Shown here piece by piece: positions 23,861 through 31,565 of a stretch of DNA of 64,000 nt. Position 1 is the stretch's first letter; the number at the start of each line of letters is the position of its first letter. Source of the DNA: UBA1206 sp045643125 (lineage in GTDB: Bacteria; Bacillota; Clostridia; Oscillospirales; CAG-382); contig JAZUKE010000085.1 in NCBI GenBank assembly GCA_045643125.1, positions 1 through 64,000 of the forward strand. The letters run 5' to 3'. The notes beneath the pieces were generated by a model, which did no database searches, was not told the origin of the DNA, and was given only the letters and a program-made list of their open reading frames with translations. A program made the translations under genes and the position numbers.

Positions 23861-24927
23861 TCCCCCACTCCTATCCTTATGAACATTGCAACCGCTATTA
23901 TGAATATCACCGACGTGCCGACGAGCAGCGACGCGAGAACGCTCAGAAAGCCGTTCACGTCGTACAGCAGATTGGATTCTTTTTCAAGTCCGAGAAGCCG
24001 CGACGTCATCGCGCCGAGAAGCGTGCAGAACTTATACATAAAAACGTATATCACCGCGGGAAGCGTAAGCGACAGTATGGCGGCTATCCCCGCACCGCCG
24101 ACGGAAGACTTCACCACCGACACCGACGCCGTGACGGTGCGCGCCGCTTCGCCGACGATGTTGCCTATGACGGGGATGAAAACGCCCGACGCGAATTTTA
24201 CGGTGCGGAAAGCATAGTTGTCGGCGGACGCGGTTATCACCGTCTGAAAATACATAACCACGCCGAACGTGGTGAACACGAACGCGAGCAGCGTGGTAAG
24301 GGAATTTTTGAGGAACCCCGAAACGGACCGCATATCGCCGCTCCCCGGCAGCGACGGTATCACCGACGCGGCAAAGCCCGCTTTGAGAAGCGGCATAAGA
24401 AACGAAGACGAAAACTTTTCCGACACAGTGAGAAAAAGTATAAGCGCCGATGACGACGCGACTCCCGTCGATACGCTGCCGCCGAGCGTATAGAGCGACG
24501 CCGTAACGGGGATGAGCGACGACATATACAGACAAAGGCGTTCGAGGGATTCGGAAGCGAAGACGAAAACCTTTGAAAGCGACGAAAACAGAAACGCCGC
24601 AAGCGTAAGAACGGATATGTATTCGTAAAGATTTGCAAGCACCTTGCTTTCGCTTGTCCACCTGAACGCGGAAAAAACGGAAAACACCACCGTGAGAGCC
24701 AGCAGACAGCAGTAATATTCAAGCCCGTCACGCACAAAAGACGAAAGGGCGCTTTTTATGACCGAAAAAGCCGTGTCTGCGATATTTGTTTTGCCGTTTT
24801 CACCGATTATCACGTCGGCTCCCGTTTCGGAAGCGATTTTGTCTTCAAGCGACGTGTCGGAGGCAAAGGCGCAAAGCGGAAGAAAAAGCACAAGTGCAAG
24901 ACTCGCGATGATCGCCGATATTTTCAA
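23857..24927 (-). CDS. spoIIIAE: Stage III sporulation protein AE
   Basis: A 356-residue polytopic membrane protein with an N-terminal signal-like helix ending CAFAS and about seven further hydrophobic segments. SpoIIIAE is the main multi-pass protein of the SpoIIIA complex, possibly the mother-cell export gate. The block VFIPVIGNIVGEAARTV and the C-terminal helices fit the family. It overlaps spoIIIAD upstream (ATGA) and spoIIIAF downstream. Confidence 0.92.
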   Translation of the reverse strand: MKISAIIASLALVLFLPLCAFASDTSLEDKIASETGADVIIGENGKTNIADTAFSVIKSALSSFVRDGLEYYCCLLALTVVFSVFSAFRWTSESKVLANLYEYISVLTLAAFLFSSLSKVFVFASESLERLCLYMSSLIPVTASLYTLGGSVSTGVASSSALILFLTVSEKFSSSFLMPLLKAGFAASVIPSLPGSGDMRSVSGFLKNSLTTLLAFVFTTFGVVMYFQTVITASADNYAFRTVKFASGVFIPVIGNIVGEAARTVTASVSVVKSSVGGAGIAAILSLTLPAVIYVFMYKFCTLLGAMTSRLLGLEKESNLLYDVNGFLSVLASLLVGTSVIFIIAVAMFIRIGVGD

Positions 24928-25304
24928 AGCAGCTCCTTTGCAAATTCAAGCAGTTTGCCCACAAGCGGCAGCGACATTATGATTATGGCGGTCTTCCCCG
25001 CAAGCTCTATTCGTCCGCCTATGGAATTTTCACCGAGGTCGCGGCATATTTCGGACGAAAGCTGACACACGAGCGAGATACCAAGCGATCTCAGCGCCAC
25101 CGAAAAATACTCGTCCGCTCCGCTCTCCCTCACGAGGGTACGGATAGTGCCGAACGCAGGAAAGACGTTGACGGTAATATATCCGAGCATCACCGCGCCC
25201 GATGCCGCCGCAAGAACGGGCGAAAAACGGTTGTCCGTCTGTTTTACCACCGCCGAGATCACTGCCGCGCATATTCCGAAGCCGCAGACGGAAAAGACGT
25301 TCAC
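24924..25304 (-). CDS. spoIIIAD: Stage III sporulation protein AD
   Basis: A 126-residue small membrane protein with about four helices. It starts at a GTG overlapping the spoIIIAC stop (GTGA) and ends overlapping the spoIIIAE start. The C-terminal IELAGKTAIIIMSLPLVGKLLEF is characteristic of SpoIIIAC/AD proteins. Confidence 0.92.
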   Translation of the reverse strand: MNVFSVCGFGICAAVISAVVKQTDNRFSPVLAAASGAVMLGYITVNVFPAFGTIRTLVRESGADEYFSVALRSLGISLVCQLSSEICRDLGENSIGGRIELAGKTAIIIMSLPLVGKLLEFAKELL

Positions 25305-25495
25305 AGCCCAAACACGCTCCGTATCGACGAAAACAGCTTGCCGATCTCCGAAACGAGAAGCAGCATAACTATCACCATTCCCGCTACGGCGACAAGTGTC
25401 GCCTGCTCGTCGCGCCCCGTTTTCTGAAGTATCTGACTTGCGAGCGCGACCGTCAGCCCGACACCGGCTATTTTCAATACCAATGATATATTCAT
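25301..25495 (-). CDS. spoIIIAC: Stage III sporulation protein AC
   Basis: A 64-residue protein with two transmembrane helices: MNISLVLKIAGVGLTVALAS, then the loop QKTGRDEQATL and a second helix ending IGKLFSSI. This is the normal AC size and sequence pattern. The ATG at 25495 is the true start although the reading frame is open further upstream. Confidence 0.93.
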   Translation of the reverse strand: MNISLVLKIAGVGLTVALASQILQKTGRDEQATLVAVAGMVIVMLLLVSEIGKLFSSIRSVFGL

Positions 25496-25520
25496 AATTC
25501 CCTCGTAAAAATCGTTGTTA

Positions 25521-26009
25521 TCAATACAGAACGATAGCCGCGGCGAGCGACGCGAGAAGCCCGAGAGCGCGGAACGACCTGACCTTTTTCGCAAGATCGT
25601 TTCCCGCTTCGTCGCAAAGGCGCGAAAGACGCGATATGCAAAGCTCCGTCTGTTCGGTCTGCGTCGCAAGGTCGGTCTTGCCGAGGTCTTCACCGAAATC
25701 GAGCAGTATCGTTTTTGCTTCGCCGCCCGCGTCAAGACATTCCACGGCGTTCTTCCACGAAACGTCGAGCGGCAGTGCGGAAGCAAGACAACCGAGGAAG
25801 CCGCATTTTTCAAGAGCGTCGTCGTGAAACGACGAAAATATCTCCCCAAGCTCCGTCCGTGTGAAACGGATGCCGTCGTTTACCCGTCTGACGAGCGTCA
25901 GCACTCCGCAAAGACGTTTGTATCTTTCGGTCTGTATTCTTGCGGCGTCGCCTCCCGCCGTCCAGCCGACGAAGGCAAGCACGGCGACCGCAAGGAGCTT
26001 TACAGGCAA
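25521..26009 (-). CDS. spoIIIAB: Stage III sporulation protein AB
   Basis: A 162-residue protein with an N-terminal hydrophobic helix, a cytoplasmic helical domain resembling the GspF fold, and a C-terminal membrane helix (ALGLLASLAAAIVLY). A TTG at 26009 preceded by GAGGT is the probable start and overlaps the end of spoIIIAA by 10 bp. It likely docks the AA ATPase to the complex. Confidence 0.88.
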   Translation of the reverse strand: MPVKLLAVAVLAFVGWTAGGDAARIQTERYKRLCGVLTLVRRVNDGIRFTRTELGEIFSSFHDDALEKCGFLGCLASALPLDVSWKNAVECLDAGGEAKTILLDFGEDLGKTDLATQTEQTELCISRLSRLCDEAGNDLAKKVRSFRALGLLASLAAAIVLY

Positions 26010-26884
26010 GTGACCTCGCTCGTATATTCGCCGTCGTAATTCAGTTTCACGAGCATTTCAAACACTCCCTTGTTTATCAGCGAATTTATGTGCGGTCTTT
26101 TCATTATGCCGTCGATACTGCTCCCGTGGCACGACGCGATAAGGCAGACACCGCTGTTCTGGGACGCGATAAGACCGTCCGTCTCGGCATCGCTTATTTC
26201 GTCGCACACTATCACCTCGGGCGACATAGTGCGCGTAAGAATATCTATCGCCTGCTTTTTCGGACATTCGCGCACGGTGTCGATAAGGCAGTCGGTCATT
26301 TCCGGCACGAAAAGCTCGCTCCGTTCGTCGGCTAACCCCACGCGGAGCGGCTTTTTGCCCGACGAAAGCAGATAGGCGCACGACCGCAGATAGGTGGTCT
26401 TTCCCATTCCGGGAGGCGAAAACACCATCACGCCGCGCAGTCCGTCGTCACGCAGGATGCGGCAGAGCCGCGACGCGATATCGGGGAAAAATCTGCTCAC
26501 CCTGAGGCAGACGGAGGTTATGCGCGAAAAAGTCTTTATCTCTTTTCCGTCGAATACCGCGTTTCCGCAGACGCCGGCGCGCCATCCGTCGGGAAGCGGG
26601 ATGTAGCCGCGGCGTATGGTTTCCTCATAGGTGTAAAACGACGAGCCGGTAAGGCGTGACACGCACTCGCTCATTTCGGCTTCCGTCGTCCTCACTCCGT
26701 CGGAAACGAAACAGGGCAGCCCGTCGCCGTTTATGAAAACGTTGTTTTTTCCGCAAGTGAGCGACAAAGGAAGCGACGTGCGCAGCCTTATCTCCGTCGC
26801 GTTTGCAGTGATCGTTTTCGGAACTTTGAGAAGGATGAGCCGGATACGGTGCGGCAGATATTTATACAGCTTTTCGATCTGCAT
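26000..26884 (-). CDS. spoIIIAA: Stage III sporulation protein AA (ATPase)
   Basis: A 294-residue secretion-type ATPase that energises the SpoIIIA complex in the mother cell. The Walker A motif SPPGMGKTT is at residues 156-164 and the Walker B motif VIVCDEI at ~224-230. The conserved N-terminal segment TEIRLRTSLPLSL and the GWRAGVCG block match the family. The start overlaps spoVB by 23 bp, so translation is coupled to the upstream gene. Confidence 0.95.
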   Translation of the reverse strand: MQIEKLYKYLPHRIRLILLKVPKTITANATEIRLRTSLPLSLTCGKNNVFINGDGLPCFVSDGVRTTEAEMSECVSRLTGSSFYTYEETIRRGYIPLPDGWRAGVCGNAVFDGKEIKTFSRITSVCLRVSRFFPDIASRLCRILRDDGLRGVMVFSPPGMGKTTYLRSCAYLLSSGKKPLRVGLADERSELFVPEMTDCLIDTVRECPKKQAIDILTRTMSPEVIVCDEISDAETDGLIASQNSGVCLIASCHGSSIDGIMKRPHINSLINKGVFEMLVKLNYDGEYTSEVTCL

Positions 26885-28376
26885 ATTTCAAAAACACGAT
26901 GCAGAGCAGCGCGTAAGGAACAAGGAACAGCGCGCACCCCATAATCGCCGGCAGTGCTTTGCCGTGAAGCGAAAAATACGGCAGTATCCTTGACGCAAGA
27001 CACCCCGAAAGCACGGAAAATACCGCAGGAAAGGCAAAATAACCGATAAGCGCGTGCCTCTGACGTGTCTTTTTCACCGTCTTTATGTAGCACATAAGGA
27101 ACGAAAACGTATTCGACACGACGAGCAGCCAAAGATACCCCGTCGCCCCGGTACGCGGAATGAGGAAAATTATTATAAGTATGCGCGACACGCAGTTGTA
27201 AAGCGTCACCCTCATAGTGTACGCCTGCTCGCCTATGCCCTTGAGAAGCCCGTCGCATATCGTTTCGATATACATAAACGGCGTAACGAGGGACAGTATT
27301 TTAAGCGGCACGGAAGCGGACGTGTCGCCGTAAAAGCAGAAGCTTATCTCGTTCGGGAAGAAAAAGAACAAACTCCCTGCGGCGATGCTGAATATTATCG
27401 TCATTTTCAGCGTGGACGTGACCTTGGCGTTGCGTTCGCTTTTGTCGCCGTCCACGTTCAGGCGCGACAGCGCGGGTATGAGTATGCTCACCACCGCCGT
27501 GAGAAACGCGAACGGAAAGAAAAGCACGGGTATGACCATTCCGCGTATCAGCCCGAAATCCGAAAGCGACTTTGCCGTGTTTCCGCCGTAAAGCGTGAAG
27601 CAGTACGGGATAAGCACGTTTTCGACGGTGTGCAGCCCGCTGTTCAGCCAGCCGCCGGCAGACACTGGCAGCGCCACCTTCGCCGCGCTGCCGATAGTGT
27701 AAACACGTTTTTCACCCGACGAAAACCTGTATCTGCGTGAAAACGCGAAAAAGAGCGAAACATACAGGCAGGAGAATATTTCACCGGCACACAGCCCCGC
27801 GCAAAGAAACGCGCAGAGCTTTCCCGTGTCGGCAGTGTCACCGAGGAACAAAGTGAAAACGCCGACCGTTATACCGATCTTGCACAAGTCCTCAAAAAGC
27901 TGTGCCGACGACGGGATGATATAGCGTTCCTTTGCCATAAACCAGCCCTTGAAGCACGAGGAAAGCGCCATAAACGGCATCGAAAACGCAAGAAGTCTTA
28001 ACGGCAGCACCGTCCTTGCGTCGCCGAGCAGGACTTTTGAAAGCGGCAGCGACAAAAGCAGAAGCAGCAGAAGCGACGACGTACCCATTATCAGCGCAAG
28101 GCGGAACGACGCCGACAGCGCGTGACGGGCTGTTCTGCCGCCGTCGGGCTTTTCGCTTTCCTCGGCGATGATGCGCGATACGCTGAGCGTCAGCCCCGAA
28201 TTTGCAAAGGCGGCAAACAGCGAATAGACCGAAAGCACGAGCTGATAAAGTCCTATCCCCTCGCTTCCCATACGCGACGCCAGATACAGACGGAAAAGCA
28301 TTCCGCTTCCCCTGCACATAAACGAGAAGGCGCATATCACCGCCGACGAAACAAATATGTTCTTTCTTCTGCTCAA
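26862..28376 (-). CDS. spoVB: SpoVB-like MOP-superfamily flippase
   Basis: A 504-residue polytopic membrane protein of the MurJ/Wzx/SpoVB group with about 14 hydrophobic segments. It opens RRKNIFVSSAVICAFSFMCRGSG...GSEGIGLYQL, typical of SpoVB. Such proteins flip lipid-linked precursors; SpoVB is needed for spore cortex synthesis. The start is the TTG at 28376 with GGGGAG 8 bp upstream; the longer frame to 28430 has no ribosome site. It is the first gene of the leftward sporulation block and overlaps spoIIIAA by 23 bp, an uncommon arrangement. A role in another glycan pathway cannot be excluded. Confidence 0.85.
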   Translation of the reverse strand: MSRRKNIFVSSAVICAFSFMCRGSGMLFRLYLASRMGSEGIGLYQLVLSVYSLFAAFANSGLTLSVSRIIAEESEKPDGGRTARHALSASFRLALIMGTSSLLLLLLLSLPLSKVLLGDARTVLPLRLLAFSMPFMALSSCFKGWFMAKERYIIPSSAQLFEDLCKIGITVGVFTLFLGDTADTGKLCAFLCAGLCAGEIFSCLYVSLFFAFSRRYRFSSGEKRVYTIGSAAKVALPVSAGGWLNSGLHTVENVLIPYCFTLYGGNTAKSLSDFGLIRGMVIPVLFFPFAFLTAVVSILIPALSRLNVDGDKSERNAKVTSTLKMTIIFSIAAGSLFFFFPNEISFCFYGDTSASVPLKILSLVTPFMYIETICDGLLKGIGEQAYTMRVTLYNCVSRILIIIFLIPRTGATGYLWLLVVSNTFSFLMCYIKTVKKTRQRHALIGYFAFPAVFSVLSGCLASRILPYFSLHGKALPAIMGCALFLVPYALLCIVFLKYADRKAV

Positions 28377-28445
28377 TAGACCGTCTCCCCGTATTTCCTG
28401 ATGCGATAACATTATATTTTTATGTATCAATTCACAAAAAAAGAC

Positions 28446-28474
28446 TTGTTATTTTTTGTCGAAGGTGATATACT
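28446..28474 (+). promoter_or_regulatory. Promoter of the tsaE-tsaB-rpiB-apgM operon
   Basis: TTGTTA (28446-28451), 17 bp and TATACT (28469-28474), about 50 bp upstream of tsaE. Confidence 0.6.
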
Positions 28475-28527
28475 TAAACAAACGATAAAAGTATCATAAT
28501 ATATTTATATACGGCGGATCAGACGAT

Positions 28528-28959
28528 ATGATTGAAGAATATATTTCCGGTTGTCCGGAAGACACAAAAAAAATAGCAGCCTCTCTGGCTCCCCTTGCGC
28601 TGAAACGCGGATGTATCTGCCTTACGGGTACGCTCGGCGCAGGCAAGACTATGTTCACGTCGGGACTTGTCGATGCTCTCTGCCCCGAATGTGCGTCGCT
28701 CGTACATTCGCCGACGTTTGCGATAGTCAACGAATACATCGGAAATTCTCACAGCATTTTCCACTTTGACCTTTACCGCATAAAAGATCCCGAAGACCTC
28801 TATTCGACCGGCTTTTACGACTACGAGGACAGAAACGGCGTCATAGTGGCAGAATGGAGCGATCTGTTTTACGACTGCTTCCCCGATGACGCGATACACG
28901 TCACGATAGTGCCGCAGGACGAAAATACAAGAAAAATTACGATAGAATATAAGGACTGA
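28528..28959 (+). CDS. tsaE: tRNA threonylcarbamoyladenosine biosynthesis ATPase TsaE
   Basis: A 143-residue P-loop protein. The Walker A motif GTLGAGKT is at residues 34-41; SPTFAIVNEY and FHFDLYRI are the conserved TsaE blocks. It regulates the TsaD-TsaB heterodimer during t6A37 synthesis. First gene of a four-gene rightward operon. The ribosome site is weak (GGCGGATC). Confidence 0.95.
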   Translation: MIEEYISGCPEDTKKIAASLAPLALKRGCICLTGTLGAGKTMFTSGLVDALCPECASLVHSPTFAIVNEYIGNSHSIFHFDLYRIKDPEDLYSTGFYDYEDRNGVIVAEWSDLFYDCFPDDAIHVTIVPQDENTRKITIEYKD

Positions 28960-28964
28960 AAAAT

Positions 28965-29657
28965 ATGATAATTCTCGGTATTGATACCACCGCCGTCACC
29001 GCGACTGCGGCTGTCTGCGAAGCCGAAAACGGAGTGATGACCAATCATTCGCTGTCGCTGCTCAAAAACGGGCTGACACATTCCGAAAATCTGCTTCCGA
29101 TAATAGATTCCGCGCTTCACTCAATGGGAAAAACTCCCGCCGATATCGACCTTGTTGCGGTCTCCGTCGGGCCCGGCTCGTTCACGGGCGTGCGCATCGG
29201 CGTCGCCACCGCAAAAGGGATAGCCTTTGCAGGCGACAAGGCTGTCTGCGGAGTTTCCACGCTCGACGCTCTTGCCGAAAACTGTATGTCCTTCGGCGGC
29301 ATAATCTGCCCCGTGATGGACGCAAGACGGCATCAGTTCTATAACGCGCTGTTCGAAGACGGAAAAAGGCTCTGCGAAGACAGATGCGTTTCGTTTGAAG
29401 AAATTTATGCCGATGCGCTGAAATACGGAAAACGTGTCATCCTCTGCGGCGACGGCGCAAGACTTTTCTATTCGCTCTGCGAAGACAAAAGCGCTTTCAC
29501 TCTTGCTCCGCTCTGTGCCGAAGATCAGAACGGTCTTTCGGTCTGCGTTTCGGCATACAAAAAATACCTCAAAGGCGAGATAACAACACACGCCGAGCTG
29601 CGTCCGGTTTATCTGCGACCGTCTCAGGCTGAAAGAGAAAGGAATTCAAAATTATGA
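28965..29657 (+). CDS. tsaB: TsaB, TsaD partner in t6A synthesis
   Basis: A 230-residue ASKHA-fold protein, inactive paralogue of TsaD. It begins ILGIDTTAVTATAAV and has the signature VSVGPGSFTGVRIGVATAKG. Full length. It lies 5 bp after tsaE and its stop overlaps the rpiB start (ATGA). Confidence 0.95.
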   Translation: MIILGIDTTAVTATAAVCEAENGVMTNHSLSLLKNGLTHSENLLPIIDSALHSMGKTPADIDLVAVSVGPGSFTGVRIGVATAKGIAFAGDKAVCGVSTLDALAENCMSFGGIICPVMDARRHQFYNALFEDGKRLCEDRCVSFEEIYADALKYGKRVILCGDGARLFYSLCEDKSAFTLAPLCAEDQNGLSVCVSAYKKYLKGEITTHAELRPVYLRPSQAERERNSKL

Positions 29658-30082
29658 AAATTGCAATAGGCTGCGACCACGGCGGACTTGAACTCAAAAA
29701 CGCGATCATCGAACATCTCAAAAACGAAGGTCACGACGTAAACGACAACGGCACTTACACCAAAGACAGCTGCGACTACCCCGTTTTCGCCAAAAAGACG
29801 GCAAAAGACGTTGCTTCCGGTTCCGCCGACTTCGGCGTTCTCGTCTGCACGACGGGCATCGGTATGTCGATATGCGCGAACAAGGTCAAGGGCGCACGCG
29901 CCGCTCTGATACACGAAGCAAGAGGCGCCGAAATGTGCCGCCGCCACAACAACGCCAACGTGATCTGCTTCGGACAAGCCGTTACCGACGCCGAGACCGC
30001 CTGCAAATGCGTGGATATTTTCCTTGCGACCGAATTTGAGGGAGGAAGGCACGAACGCCGCGTTTCGATGTTCGAGGACTGA
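29654..30082 (+). CDS. rpiB: Ribose-5-phosphate isomerase B
   Basis: A 142-residue RpiB/LacAB-family isomerase interconverting ribose-5-P and ribulose-5-P in the pentose phosphate pathway. The opening IAIGCDHGGLELK and the loop VCTTGIGMSICANKVKG carry the substrate-binding Asp-His and the catalytic Cys-Thr region. It is coupled to tsaB by ATGA overlap. An allose-6-P role is less likely given the housekeeping context. Confidence 0.94.
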   Translation: MKIAIGCDHGGLELKNAIIEHLKNEGHDVNDNGTYTKDSCDYPVFAKKTAKDVASGSADFGVLVCTTGIGMSICANKVKGARAALIHEARGAEMCRRHNNANVICFGQAVTDAETACKCVDIFLATEFEGGRHERRVSMFED

Positions 30083-30089
30083 AGACAGA

Positions 30090-31313
30090 ATGAAATACGT
30101 TATTGTCATCGGCGACGGAATGGCGGATTACCCGATCGCTTCCCTCGGTGGGAAAACACCGCTCGAAGCCGCCGACACCCCGAATTTTGATTTCATCGCA
30201 AGCCACGGCATAACCGGCACGATGCAGACCGTCCCCGACGGTATGGTGCCGGAAAGCGATACCGCAAACCTTGCGATTATGGGATACGATCCCAAAATAT
30301 ATTCCCACGGACGTTCTCCGCTCGAAGCCGCAAGTATGGGGATCGACCTGAAACCACATCAGACCGCCATACGCGCCAACCTCGTTGCCCTTTCGGACGA
30401 CGGAAAGCCCTACGACGAAAAAATAATGCTCGATCATTCTTCGTCGGAGATACCGACAGAAGAAGCGCGCGTCCTTATCGAATACTGCGACGAAAAGCTG
30501 TGCGGTGTCGGGCAGAAGCTCTATACCGGCGTCAGTTACCGCCACTGCTTCGTTTATGACAACGCTCCCGAATTCACCGATTTTTCACGTCCGCACGATA
30601 TACTCGGAAGACAGATAACCGACTATCTGCCGCGTTCGGAAAGCAGCGCGCCTTTCCTTGAACTTATGAGAAAGTCGTTCGATATCCTGAACGATCATCC
30701 CCTGAATATCGAAAGAGCGCAAAAAGGGTTGAAAAAGGCAAATTCGCTCTGGTTCTGGTCACCCGGGAAAAAGCCGCTTCTCCCGTCGTTCAAAGAGAAG
30801 ACCGGTCTTGACGGCTCGGTGATATGCGCCGTTGACCTTATCAAGGGCATCGGCAAATGCGCCTGCCTCGACACGCCTTACGTCGAGGGCGCGACCGGCG
30901 GCTGCGTCACCGACTACACCGCCAAAGTGAACGCCGCGATAAGAGAACTTGAAAGCGGCAAGGATTTCGTCTATATCCACGTTGAAGCGCCCGACGAATG
31001 CGGTCACAAGGGCGACGTTGACGCCAAGATCGCCGCGATAGAGAACATCGACAAAAAGATCGTCGGCGTTCTGCTTGAAAAACTGTCCCGTTCCGGCGAG
31101 CCGTTCCGCATAGCCGTGCTGCCCGACCACCCGACGCCGATATCGCTCCGCACGCACGCAAGAGACCCGATCCCGTTTGCCGTCTATTCGTCGGAAAAGG
31201 ACGTCGCTTCACCCGTCGGAAACTACTCCGAAGCCTCCGCAAGGACGAGCGGGATCCATATTTGCGACGGAAGCACCTTTATCGAGCGTTTTATCAACGA
31301 CAATTTCGCTTAA
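30090..31313 (+). CDS. apgM: 2,3-bisphosphoglycerate-independent phosphoglycerate mutase (ApgM type)
   Basis: A 407-residue archaeal-type phosphoglycerate mutase of the alkaline phosphatase superfamily. It opens YVIVIGDGMADYPI, has the nucleophile serine in ESDTANLAIMGYDP and metal ligands in VEAPDECGHKGD and VLPDHPTP. Some homologues in this family (ThrH/homoserine kinase-like) have related activities, so glycolytic function is likely but not certain. The ATG at 30090 is chosen; the open frame upstream to 30024 overlaps rpiB and lacks support. Confidence 0.9.
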   Translation: MKYVIVIGDGMADYPIASLGGKTPLEAADTPNFDFIASHGITGTMQTVPDGMVPESDTANLAIMGYDPKIYSHGRSPLEAASMGIDLKPHQTAIRANLVALSDDGKPYDEKIMLDHSSSEIPTEEARVLIEYCDEKLCGVGQKLYTGVSYRHCFVYDNAPEFTDFSRPHDILGRQITDYLPRSESSAPFLELMRKSFDILNDHPLNIERAQKGLKKANSLWFWSPGKKPLLPSFKEKTGLDGSVICAVDLIKGIGKCACLDTPYVEGATGGCVTDYTAKVNAAIRELESGKDFVYIHVEAPDECGHKGDVDAKIAAIENIDKKIVGVLLEKLSRSGEPFRIAVLPDHPTPISLRTHARDPIPFAVYSSEKDVASPVGNYSEASARTSGIHICDGSTFIERFINDNFA

Positions 31314-31400
31314 AACCCTTAATTATTTGTATAAAATATACAATTCCGATGCATCGGTTTTTAGCATCTGCACAAATATATTATTATTGATTTTTTATAA

Positions 31401-31429
31401 TTGATATTTCTGTTTGTGAGTGATATAAT
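31401..31429 (+). promoter_or_regulatory. Sigma-A promoter of the solute-binding protein gene
   Basis: TTGATA (31401-31406), 17 bp and a perfect TATAAT (31424-31429) with TGA before it. The leader to the ATG is about 130 nt. The rest of the 252-bp gap (31314-31565) shows only a short CCGATGCATCGG palindrome followed by T5 (31346-31362). Confidence 0.7.
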
Positions 31430-31565
31430 ACAGTTTGTATAGTTATCCGATTGCGGAAAAATGCGTGTATATTTTTGTATATATGCGTTGTCATACCGTG
31501 CGGTCGCTCACGCCGCGTACGGTTTCCGTGATTTTACAAGTGAGCGGAAAGGCATTGGTTCCACT

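Noticed and set aside
31346..31362. Terminator after apgM
   Set aside because: The palindrome CCGATGCATCGG gives only a 4-bp stem before T5; too weak to call on its own.
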